Origin: Chloranthus sessilifolius
Lineage: Eukaryota; Streptophyta; Magnoliopsida; Chloranthales; Chloranthaceae
Direction of reading: 5' to 3'
Length of the DNA: 64,000 bases
NCBI GenBank assembly: GCA_021018995.1
Contig: CM037588.1
Coordinates: forward strand, 88,572,765 to 88,636,764
Below, in pieces: positions 21,613-31,996 of this stretch (position 1 is the first letter of the stretch; every line of letters starts with the position of its first letter). The position numbers and the translations under genes were made by a program. Under the pieces are notes generated by a model that did no database searches, was not told where the DNA came from, and worked only from the letters and a program-made list of their open reading frames with translations.

Positions 21613-23128
21613 TGGGCAACCGTGGGATTTTTTAGGATTGCGTCGCGACGATGCGCACTCTCTAAAAGATGTAGAGTCACCACTCGGAGCTTTTGGTGTC
21701 TTTGGAAACCTAGGATCAATATTAAATGCACCAAAGTGCCAAATATGACTCTGATTCACTGGTCTACACTAAAGGCTATTGGGTAGGGGCTTCGGTTATC
21801 GATCGGGAAGGTGTTAGGCACCCGATCAACCCGCTCAAAAATAGTCTCTACTTATGGCCAAACTAAAAAGAAAAGAAACAAAGAACAAAAGAGCACTTCC
21901 TCTTGCCCGAAGGCACTTGGATCCTATTTGTGCCCCTTCACTTCTACCAAGATTTTGACTGCGTAACGGCACAAATTCAAGGATAGATCAAAAGCTAAAG
22001 AAGGTAGGGGAGTAGAGGGGAGAGCCAAAGCCTTAGGCCATTGTTGCACCCTCGTGGACCTCCACGTAGGTGCACTTGATGAGCTTCTAATAGATTGGAT
22101 GATGGAATGAAGGGTTCTAACTCCTAGAACTTGATAGCTAAAAGGCCCAGGAAGAAGGCTAGGGGATGGTTCTCTCCTAACACGAGGGTTTTACAGTGGA
22201 ATATAGGGCTCAAATGAAGCTTTGGAATTCTGGAATTTGTATGGGGAAAAGGCGCACTAAAGGGGACGAAACCTCTCTCTTAATCTATTTATAGGGAAAG
22301 GGGAGGTTAAGAGGGCCCTTAAGTGCTAATTAGGTTTAGCAATTAGGTAATCTCCTAATCTAAGGTTTCCTAGGATTTTGGGGGCTTGGAAAAGTGGGCA
22401 AGACGTTTCAATGGTAGATGATAGGGTGAGGTTTGAAATGACTAAAGTGTTACAAGTAGGGTAACTATGGGTGCAACAGTCCTAATGAAACCTATCCTAC
22501 ACTTCAAGATGGTCAACAAGTCAAACCCTAAGAATGATTTTCGAGCAAAAACCATCAGAATACTATAGCTAAGTCGGGCGTAACTAATAGATGCTCTAGG
22601 CAAAACTATAGTGCCTGGAAGTTCAGAGCCCGCGAGGAAGAGGGCTTCAGCTTGGCGCAACTAATAGTGTGTCAGGCCATTTCTGGGGAGAAATGGCTTG
22701 GTGCAAGTATTACTTGTGCCACCTTGCCTATCCTCTCGTGAGGTTCAATGCAGGCTTCGTGAGGTTCCCAAGTTGCCCATTTTGTGCCTGAAACTTTGGG
22801 TCACCGTCACTTTTGATGTATAACTCAGATCGAAGTGATTCTTAGCTTGTTGGAAAGCTAGAAACCTCTACTTTTCAATGGTATATGATTTAATTTGAGT
22901 AGAGGTACTTGCCAACCTTGGTTCTCCTCTCTCTAACCATTTCTCGAAAGGGTTAACTATGGGTTCGAAGGGTTTCTAAAGGTTGGGATTGGTTCCTAAA
23001 GGTTTGGGGAGGGTTTAAAGGATCCGGGGTGATTCCTAAGGGTTTAAATAATGCTATCGGAAGCTCGGAGGTGCACCTCTCTCAAAGTTTGTCTCGATCG
23101 GGCCTTGGGCCAAATTTGGGTGTCTTTA
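21613..23128 (-). mobile_element. LTR between Tat copies A and B
   Basis: On the minus strand it begins TAAAGACACCC, close to the TGTAGACACCC start of the LTR at 49393, and ends in CA next to the PBS of A. The end region carries GGGTGCCTAACACCTTCCCG and GGTGACTCTACA, blocks typical of Tat LTR ends. On its other side lies the polypurine tract of copy B (23129-23140). The single LTR thus serves as 5' LTR of A and 3' LTR of B. It includes palindrome copy 5. Length is about 1.5 kb. Confidence 0.75.
22650..22727. repeat. Palindrome pair inside the Tat LTR (cassette copy 5)
   Basis: The units are 22650-22678 and 22695-22727, separated by 'tttctggggagaaat'. A further weaker unit (GGGCGTAACTAATAGATGCT, near 22577) lies just upstream. 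The location in an LTR means it would be present in element transcripts. Confidence 0.65.
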
Positions 23129-23140
23129 TTCCCTCTTTTT
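23129..23140 (-). other. Polypurine tract of Tat copy B
   Basis: The minus strand reads AAAAAGAGGGAA immediately before the LTR start, the expected place for plus-strand priming. Confidence 0.6.
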
Positions 23141-23939
23141 ACCCGTAGCACCCTCTCAGGTTTTAACTACGTCCATGAGTATGCATTTTTATCCCAGGTG
23201 CCCTTTCAAGTTTTCACCTGGTCCATACAAACTTGTTGTTTTTACCCATGGCGCTCTCGCAGGTTTTCACCATGTCCTTTTTGCTTTGAGCTTGTATATT
23301 TTATTTTATTTTCTCTTTTTTCTCTTCTTTTTTTTATCAAAGGCCACGACATGGACGTCGATTCCGTCATAGCCGGCCAGATGGAAATCTTTATGTTGTC
23401 TCCTAGGTTGGCTCATGTTGACTCAATGGATACTATGACATCTTGCAGACCTTTAAAGAGGGCTTTCTCTTAGGTTGTATTGTGGCCATGGGATAGGTTA
23501 GGAACTTTGAAGTTTTTCTGGGTTTAAAAGGTTTTCTTGATAGGGTTCCAGTTGCCATAATATACTTCTTCCTTGGGGGATTTTGACTGTACATGCCCCA
23601 CTTTTTTTTTTCTATTTTTTATTCTATATTTTTCACTTGTCTTTTCAGACATCCTCTTTTTGGGATTTTGCTTTTCTGATTTTTTTTGGATTTGATAGTA
23701 ACTCTTTTTCTCCTTTTTTGTTGGTATTATACACACATTTTTTGGAGGGGTTTGGGAAAGAATGACTGATGTCTCATAGGGGTAGCAAAGGGTAGGGTCA
23801 TTTACGGACACTTTTTGGCTATTGAGCTTTGAAATGATGGCCTCTTTGTAAATTATCCTTAAGAAGTCATGTATCCATTTCTGTCAATACTTACCATACC
23901 GCGGAGACCTAGGAGTAGAATCGTCGGACGTATCCAGCG

Positions 23940-25246
23940 TTGATGGGCTTAGGAAAGTGATCTCCGTCCATGGTGGCTAGGCGAATCACTTATCTCGATA
24001 ACACTTCTCGGATGACATAAGGTCCTTCCCAATTAGGTTTGAACTTCCCTCTCAGATCGGTGTGGAGGGACGGGAAGATTTTCTTGAGTATGATGTCTCC
24101 CACCTTCAGATCTCGGCCGCGAACATGTTTGTCGTAAGCACGTTCGATTCGCCCTTGATAAAACTGGGTATGACACAAGGCAAGGAGCCTTTTCTCATCC
24201 AGTAGGTTCAACTTCTCAAAGTGGGATCTCTCTCTTTTAGCCTCGGGTAGGCCTGACTCCATGAGAATGTGGAGCGACGGTACTTCAACTTCAACTAGCA
24301 GGATGGCCTCAGTCCCATACACAAGGGAGAATGGTGTTGCCCCTGTAGCAGTGCGGATTGATGTTCTGTAGGCTCATAAAGCAAATGGTAACATTTCACT
24401 CCAATCTCGATAAGTGATGTCCATCTTCTTAAGGATGCGGATGACCGTCTTATTGGCGGCCCCCACGGCCCCATTGGTTTGCAATCGATATGGTGATGAG
24501 AGATGGTGCTTGATTTTGTACTGCTCACTGAAGGCCCTGATGCACTTATTCATAAAGTTTGTGTCATTGTCCATGATGATATCCTTGCGTAAGCTAAACC
24601 GGTAAACAATGTTGCTCATAATGAATTTCTCGACATGCCCGGCCGTGATGTTTATATAGGATATGGCCTCTACCCATTTGGTGAAGTATTCGATGTCAAC
24701 CAAGATGAATTGATGTCCATTCTAAGCTTTCGGATTGACTTTTACAACGACGTCGACGCCCCAAGTAGCGAATGCCCATGGAGTGGTCATGCTATGAAGA
24801 TCTATAGCTGGAGCATGTATCAGACTAGAGTGTTCTTGGCATTTGTAGCATTTTCTCACGTGCTTGCAACAATAAGATTCCATAGTGGTCCAGAAGTATC
24901 CTTGGCATAAAATCTTTTTAGCGAATATATGGCCATTGACGTGGGCACCACATACTCCCGTGTGAATCTCCTTCATGATGTTTGCTACCTTGCCTTCAGT
25001 TAAGCATCGAAGTAGGATATTCTTATATGACCGCTTGTAGAAACACTCACCCCAGATGACATAGCTTACTGCTAAATATTGAATGGTCTGTCTGTCCTCC
25101 CTGGCCGTCCCCTCCGGGAAAGTGCGAGTCTTGAGGAAATTCTTGATATCTGAGAACCATGGCAGCTCATCATCAAGCTTTGTAGGTTTCTCAATCAGCA
25201 AGCAAAAGGTTGGCTCGTTCCTTTGTTCAATCATGATTAACACCAT
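23940..25246 (-). pseudogene. Integrase region of copy B
   Basis: Minus-strand order: a zinc-binding N-terminus (HVNGHIFAKKILCQGYFW, CCKHVRKCYKCQEHSSLIHA), a core with WVEAISYINITAGHVEKFI and MDNDTNFMNKCIRAFSEQYK, the SSPYRLQTNGAV block, then the C-terminal LKKIFPSLHTDLRGKF and NWEGPYVIREVLS. A complete set of integrase landmarks is recognisable, though broken into pieces. Confidence 0.8.
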
Positions 25247-25389
25247 ACGAGATTTCTACCATTAATGCCAAAGTTGCTAACACGTCGAGGAAAGGGTGAG
25301 AAATTGATCCCTTACCATAAACATCTCAAGGATCTAATAGCCTGCTTCAAGGACGTCACTTTCTCCTACGTCCTGTGGATAAGGAATCG

Positions 25390-26100
25390 CCAAATACCCT
25401 GAGGTAGGTTGCCTTTAGGTCAAGTGCCGCTTGCAGTCCAGCAACACATTCTTCATATTCAGCCATATTGTTAGCATAGGGGAAATTGAGCTTGATAGAA
25501 ACCGGTACATGAGATCCTTTTGGCAAGATCAGAATAACGCTGATTCCTTGACCTTAGGCATTCGCTACCCCGTCGAAGTGCATTACCCAGAAATCCTTAG
25601 TCTCTACTGTATCATTCTCTGTCATGAACAGGATGTCTTCATCCGAGAATTCGATTCTTAAAGGCTCATAATCGGGTAAAGGATTCTCGGAAAGATGATC
25701 GGTTAGTACTTGCCCTACGTGATATCGAATTTGGACAGTAAGAGCTGCAAGCGTGCAGTTCGCCCAGTGAGAGCTGGCTTTTTGAACAAGTATTTCAATG
25801 GATTCATTCTTGCGAGGAGTAGAATGGCTTGGGATAATAAGTAATGGCTGAGCATCTGTGTGGCCCGTACGAGAGCCAAGCATGCTTTCTCTAGATGAGA
25901 ATAGTGCCTCTAGTAGTTGGTAAATTTCTTGCTCAAATAATAGATGGCCTGCTCTCTTCTTCCTATTTCATCATGCAACCCTAGGACACATCCCATCGAA
26001 ACCTCCATCATGGAGAGATACATTAGGAGTGGTCTCCCCGGCTCGGGTGGTACTAAAACTAGTAGGTTGAGAAGGTAACCTTTGATTTTATCAAATGCTG
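25390..26100 (-). pseudogene. Tandem RNase H region of copy B
   Basis: Blocks equal to element A are MGCVLGLHDEIGRREQAIYY (first RNase H) and VMHFDGVANA with the GQVLTDHLSENPLPDYEPL linker (second RNase H). Same Tat-type arrangement. Confidence 0.7.
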
Positions 26101-26930
26101 CCTGACAGTCATCGTTCCATTTAACAGGAGAATCTTTCCTTAGCAACTTGAAAATCGGTGTGCAGATAAGAGTGAGTTGTGTAATGAATTGATTGATATA
26201 CTGTATCCTACCCAAAAACCCTCTGACCTCTTTCTCAGTAGAAGGTGGTGGCATTTCCGTGATGACCTTTAGTTTGACTGGGTCAACCTCGATACCTCTC
26301 TTGCTGACAATGAATCCTAGCAACTTTCCTGACAAGGCGTCGAATGCACATTTATGAGGATTCAGACATAACCTATATTTTCTCAGTCGCTCAAACAGCT
26401 TTTGGAGGTTTATCAAATGGTCATTCCGCTTTGGTGAATTGGCGATCATGTCGTCGACGTACACCTCAATTTGTCAGTGCATCATGTCATGGAACAGTGC
26501 CATCATAGCTCTCTAGTATGTTGCTCCGGCATTCTTTAGCCCAAATGGCATGATGCCGTAACAGAAAGTACCCCATGGGGTGATGAATGTTGTCTTCTCT
26601 TGATCTGCCTTTGCCATCATGATCTGATTGTATCCAGAGAATCCATCCATGAATGAGAGCATCCTGTGCTAAGCAGTGTTATCGACCAAAATGTTGATGT
26701 GCGATAATGGAAAGTCGTCCTTCAGGCTCGCCCTATTGAGCTTTCTAAAATCAATGCACATGTTGACCTTTCTGTCTTTCTTCGGCATTGGGACGATATT
26801 GGCTAACCACTGCGGGTACTTGGAGACCATGAGAAACCCTCCATCATATTGCTTGATGACTTCATCTTTCACTTTCACCATCCACTCCGGTCAGAGTCGC
26901 CTCAATTTCTACTTGACTGGCTTGATATCA
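25910..26930 (-). pseudogene. Reverse transcriptase region of copy B
   Basis: Motifs are MCIDFRKLNRASLKDDFPLS, the YVDDMIANSPKRNDHLI catalytic region, LCLNPHKCAFDALSGK, LGFIVSKRGIEVDP and VRGFLGRIQYINQFI. It runs into the first RNase H. Fossil. Confidence 0.85.
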
Positions 26931-28019
26931 GGGTAGAGTGGTAACTCATGCTCGACCAAATTGGTGTCCAAACCAGGCATGTCCTCACACCACCATGCGA
27001 AAATGCCTTGGTATGACCAAAGAAAATCAATCATACTTTTTCTTTTCTCAGAAGACAGCAATGTTTCGATCTTGGTAATTCTAGGAACCTCCTCAGTCCC
27101 TAGATTAACATCCTCTATTTCTTCAACAATGGTGGTAGGGTCGTGCTCAAAGTCGGTAAACCGCTCAAGAAATTCATTGGGGAGCTCCTCAGCAGGAACT
27201 TCTTCGTCCAAACTCATGACTCCTACCTCTTCTTATATTTCTACAAGGAAGGGGCTGGTTTTATGTGGGACAAGATTTTTGACTAAGACATCCTTTTCTT
27301 TAACTTTATTCAAAATTTTAAAAGATGATATTTTTGGATTTTGTATTTTTTCTTTGTTTTTGGGATTTTCATTTTCTTCGGAAAAGGGCTCTTGGCAAAG
27401 CGAGCCCCTATATATACATGGTGTTGCCTACCAAGGGCTTATCTCACTTTTTATTGGGTTTTTTTTTTTGGAAAAGTGGGTGCCGTATTTCAGGCCACTC
27501 GCTGCTTGCAGAGATTGGGGCATAGATGCCCAACCAAGTACCTGGATGCTACTCTTTTACCTTTTTAGATGGAGGTGGATGCTTGATAGGGTTCTTCAGA
27601 GTCAGCCTTCATCATGTTAATCATGGGTTCGTTTGAGATCCTGTCCTCAAATGTCAGTAAAGTCCTGTGGTGGTTTACCACAGGGGGAGATTGTGCAGGT
27701 ATGGAACATTGCTCCTCAAATAGGGATAGAATGTTCAGGTCTGTATCCAGGTTCGGAGGGATGATCTGAGGATTCGTAAGGTGGATAGGGGGTGCTGGCT
27801 TGTGCGAGGTTAACTGCGTGGCCCCATTCCGATCTATTTTTATGATCCTTGTACTTACAAAGGTGTTTCGAATGTGAGGTCTGGGATGGGGTTTCTCTTC
27901 TAAATTGATTCCCTGGCTCTAGCAGCTACTATGGCTCGGGCTTTCTCTTTGGCCTCTCGGATCTTCTTCTGTGGACTTGTAACCTAACCCAAATTGAACC
28001 TACTATCCACCTTTAGCCT

Positions 28020-28113
28020 TAACTGGCTCTCTCCTGCCTTGTAACCAAGGACCCAATCCCCTTCCTTTCTGATAGCCCCACTTTTGGAGCATGGCCACTA
28101 CCGCTATCATTTC
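28020..28113 (-). other. G-patch domain of copy B
   Basis: The minus strand reads MLQKWGYQKGRGLGPWLQG then RREPV. This is the clearest G-patch in the window, open over the whole motif. Confidence 0.7.
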
Positions 28114-28299
28114 ACCTCTGGTTTTTTGAGTGACGCTTTCCAAGGGATCCAGGACTATAGCTGATACCTCGTATTCAAAACTATGGAGGTCGGTATCATC
28201 AGCTATATGTGGCACATCTAGCACTTTTGGGTTCTTAATGTTGTGGGTGGCCTTTTCCTTCTCATCGTGTCCCTCACCTATGATGGGGAAAATTTTCTA

Positions 28300-29392
28300 C
28301 CTGGACACAAATTTGAGCTTCTGATGCAGCGTCGACGGTATCGCCCAAACTTTGTGCAACCAAGGTCACCCTAATAACAAATTGAAGGAGGAATTGATGT
28401 CCATTACTTGAAATAGTATGGAGAAGTTCATTGGCCCAATTACTAGCTCAAGATCAACTTCTCCCATTATTTCCCTTCTCGTATTATTAAAACCTCTGGC
28501 GCTGGCTCTCGTTGGCTGCAACATGCATGGATCTACCCCTATTTTGGTAGCGGTTCTGAAAGGGCATACATTCAGAGCAGACCCATTAACAGTTAATACC
28601 AAGGGGATTATCATGTTTTCAGATTCTATAGTTATATTGAGGGATGTAGAATGACTATTTCCCTCCTCTGGTAAATCCGCATCCGAAAAGGAGATGGCAA
28701 TGGGAGCCATCTCTTGTGTAATTATATGCCCGACTTCATTTGGTCTCACCAGGAGAGACACATGCACATTCTTTAATGCCCTCATTAGTTCTTGAAAATG
28801 AAGTGGGGACGTCATCACAAGGTCCCAGATCGATATGTCGGTCGACATCCTTTTCAACTGGGTTTCCTGTATGTGTTCTCTGCTCATTTTATCGAACGGG
28901 TTTGCTGCACTTGTATCTTCCCCTCTGGTTGGGCTGGTGTTAGTGCCGATGTGTCTGGCTGCATGGATATCTTCCTAGATCTGGTGACAAAATCAACTAC
29001 CCCTTCCCTGCTGCTGCCGACATTGATGTCTGTCTGTCCATAGCTGAGCAGGACCTGATGAGGATTGTAAGTCGGTCTCGGGGTCTGAAATGGGGAAGAA
29101 GTGGGATATTGGTGCTGAGGGATTAAAATGGGTGGGTATCACGTGGTTAACTTCTGGAAGGGTGGAGAAGGTGGGCCAGATGGGGTTGGCAAGGATTGTG
29201 GATGACTGAATTGGGGGTGATGTGACTACGGTGGGCCATTGATAACTGATGGGCACAGGAGGGGGATGGGGGACATAATCATCCATCGGGTAACTGGTGG
29301 AGGATGTGGCGTATAGTTTGTAGGAGTTGATTTGTACATAATTAATGGGAGTTGGCACCGGGAAATATGCCCTGAGATCTAAGGGTTCTATT
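28300..29392 (-). pseudogene. Protease and partial gag of copy B
   Basis: The protease region has MIIPLVLTVNGSALNVCPF and ends in SFNLLLG (28366-28887). Upstream is part of gag with a Pro-rich stretch (MDDYVPHPPPVPISYQW). The gag stops abruptly near 29392. Confidence 0.7.
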
Positions 29393-29891
29393 ACCCTAGA
29401 GTAGAGAAATTATATAACACATACACTCTTATGAGGGTAGCAAACCTCTTTAAATGAACATATTAAAAATCTTCGCATACTAAAAGTCATAAGCAAATTA
29501 AAAATCTTCACATATTAAAAGCTTTAAAGTTGATTTCATTTCCAACCAGTGATATGAAAAAATACACATATCACAGGCCCTTCATTTGTTCCTTGTTGCT
29601 GAAGAAAAACCTAGTACCTTATAACGTACTACTGCTATAACTATTAAGGTTGTCCCAGCTCCCAGCACACTATAACATATTTAAGGACACAGGTCATGAT
29701 CAAGGTTTAGCAATCTGTATTCAAGACCTATTGATATGAACAGATTTTAGGGGCCCTGACATCTGCAAGTGCAATAAGAATATATTCAAAGCCAAAAAGC
29801 AATGCCTTCCATCACTCTCACTTCAAACTCGGTTTTATTCTCATTTCTATCCTACTCTTCACACAAGCCACATCACTAATATACTAAGAAA
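29393..29891. other. Unassigned AT-rich stretch
   Basis: No coding frame and no match elsewhere in the window. It starts at the break in copy B's gag and ends at a CACTA terminus. It may be part of a non-autonomous CACTA element whose start is at or near the B junction. Confidence 0.35.
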
Positions 29892-29989
29892 CACTACAAA
29901 AAATAAAACTATTAGCAGCAGTTTTTTTAAGCAAAACACTGCCGCTATTAATAAAAACCTATTAAGACTATTAGCGGCATGGGTATTAG
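29892..29989. mobile_element. CACTA-type terminus, partial copy
   Basis: Begins CACTACAAAAAATAAAACTA then TTAGCAGCAG and carries GCCGCTATTA and TTAGCGGCA subterminal repeats. These are typical of plant CACTA (CMC) transposon ends. No matching opposite end of its own is clear. Confidence 0.6.
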
Positions 29990-30136
29990 CACTACAAAAA
30001 ATAAGACTATTAGCGGCAGTCTTTTGGAGCAAAAAACAGCCACTATTAAATAAAAAACTATCAAGACTATTAGCGGCAATTTTTTGTTAATAGCAGCAGT
30101 TTTTGGCTATCGCTAATAGTCTCATTTTTTGTAGTA
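29990..30136. mobile_element. CACTA-type miniature element
   Basis: Starts CACTACAAAAAATAAGACTA and ends TAGTCTCATTTTTTGTAGTA, forming a terminal inverted repeat of about 20 bp. The inside has repeated TTAGCGGCA / TGCCGCTAA-like motifs. A 3-bp TAG lies on both sides (29987-29989 and 30137-30139), the duplication size expected for CACTA elements. It is 147 bp long and non-coding. Confidence 0.7.
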
Positions 30137-30149
30137 TAGTGGCAGTTTT

Positions 30150-31996
30150 TCACCAGATGATCCTCTCTTTTCAGAGACTTGGCGATCATGTCATCGATAT
30201 ATACCTCAATTTCTAGGTGTATCATGTCATGAAAGAGTGATGGCATTGCCCTTTAATATGTTGCCCTAGCATTCTTCAACTCGAATGGCATGACTCTGTA
30301 ACAGAAAGTTCCCCATGGAGTGATGAATGTCGTTTTCTCTCAGTCCACTTCTACCCTCTTGATTTGATTATATCTGGAGAATCCGTCCATGAATGACAAC
30401 ATCCCATGCCCAGCAGTGTTATCGACCAAGATGTCGATGTGTGGCAACGAAAAGTCATCCTTTGGGCTCGCCTTATTTAGGTTTCTGAAGTCGATGCACA
30501 TGCGAACATTTCCATGTTTCTTTGATACTGGGACGATATTGGCTAGCCACTGAGGGTACTTAGAGACCATGAGAAAACCTGCATCGTACTGCTTGATGAC
30601 TTCAACTTTTAATTTCAACATCCACTATGGTCGGAGACGCCTCAACTTCTGCTTGACCGACCTAACATCAAGATATAGCGGCAGCTCATGCTTGACCAAA
30701 TTAGTGTCAAAACCGGGCATATCTTCATATAACCATGTGAAGACGTCTTAGTATAACCGAAGGTAATCAATCATATTTTTTCATTCCTCGAGAGATAGTG
30801 ACGTTTCGATCTTGGTGATTATAGGAATCTCCTCGGTCCCTAGATTGACGTCCTCTGTTTCTTCAATGATAGGGGTTGGGCCATGCTTAAAATCGGCGTA
30901 CCATTCAAGGAACTCATTGGGAAGCGCCTCAATAGGGATCTCCTCATCCAGACTCGTGACTCCTACCTCTTCTTGTATTTCTACAGGGAAGGGGTCGATT
31001 TCACGTGGGACGGATTTTTCTATTAAGGCATCATTTCTTTTGATTTTCTCTGAAATTTTGAAAGACAATATTTTTAGATTTTGCATTTTTTCTATTTTTT
31101 TATGATTTTTGTTTTCTTTGGAGATGGGCCCTTGCCAAGGCCAGTTCTGTATACACATGGTGTTGCCTGCCAAAGGCTCACCTCACTTTTTATAGGTTGT
31201 TTTTTTGGGGAAGCCGGTGTCATATTTACAGCCACTCGACTCTTCTAGAGTTAGGGGCATTGATGCCCAATTCCTTACCTGCGGTGCCGCCCCTTTACCT
31301 ACTCGGATAGAGGCTGATTGATATGGATTTTGGGAGTCAGCCTCCACCATATTTATCTTGGGCTCGTTCAGGACCCTATCCTCAAATGCCAGCATGGTTT
31401 TGTGGTGGTTTACCATAGGGGGGGACTATATAGGCATGGGAAACTCCTCAAAAAGGGACAAGGAGGCTAGGTCTATTTCAAAATTGGGAGGGATTATTTG
31501 GGGATTGGTTGGGTAGATCGGGGTTGCCGGCTTGTGCAGGATTAGCTGTGTTGCCCCATTCTGATCAATTTTTATGACCCCGGTGCTTGCGAATGTACTC
31601 CGAATGTGGGGCCGTGGACGGGGTTCTTCTTCTAGGTCTATTCCCCGGGTTTTTATAGTAGTAATGGTTTGGGTCTTTTCCTTGGCCTCTTGGACCTCTT
31701 CTTGGGTAGGTCTGTAGCCTAGGCTGAATCTGAACCACTATCCGCCTCTGGCTCTAACTGGGTCCTTCATTCCTTGTAATTGAGGTCCCAATCCTTTACG
31801 TTTCTTATAACCCCATTTCAGGCGCATAGCTACTATTGTGATCATTCCACCACCGATTTATAACATGATCCTTTTGAGGGGCTCGAGGTTTACCGTTGAG
31901 ACATCATACTCAAAGCTATGGAGGCCTGTGTCTTCTATCGTATGCGGCACATCCAATACATTGGGGTTCTCGATGCTGTGGGTAACTTTGTCTCTT
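30150..31996 (-). mobile_element. Tat-lineage copy C, first part (RT to G-patch)
   Basis: The minus strand encodes RT blocks (MCIDFRNLNKASPKDDFSLP, then HIDILVDNTAGHGMLSFMDG at 30340-30621), the acidic spacer (30781-31173) and the G-patch (31750-31848). It begins abruptly in RT next to the CACTA element and lacks integrase. It continues at 41771 on the other side of element H. It is more diverged from A and B than those are from each other. Fossil. Confidence 0.75.
31992..31996. repeat. Target site duplication of element H (left)
   Basis: CTCTT lies directly before the first LTR base; the same five bases follow the second LTR at 41766-41770. Confidence 0.85.

Larger units (their letters stand above)
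11190..23128 (-). mobile_element. Tat/Ogre-lineage Ty3/gypsy retrotransposon A (fossil)
   Basis: Read on the minus strand the order is LTR (21613-23128), PBS (21593-21610), leader with repeats, Pro/His-rich region, gag, protease-like domain, G-patch, RT, RNase H, second RNase H, integrase, then an untranslated tail. This order, and the duplicated RNase H with an archaeal-type second copy, mark the Tat lineage. The PBS TGACGACTCTGCTGGGGA matches the Arg-tRNA type known from Ogre elements at 17 of 18 positions. No matching 3' LTR was found at the left end. The PMD genes at 5827-10380 may be its antisense cargo, in which case the element extends further left. The reading frames have many breaks (well over ten). 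Confidence 0.8.
23129..29392 (-). mobile_element. Tat-lineage retrotransposon copy B, 5'-truncated (fossil)
   Basis: Collinear with element A from the untranslated tail (23129-23930) through integrase, RNase H, RT, G-patch and protease to part of gag. It stops near 29392 in the middle of gag, where unrelated DNA begins. It lacks a leader, PBS and 5' LTR. Identity to A is high by eye, so the two copies are from one family. The reading frames carry many breaks. Confidence 0.8.
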
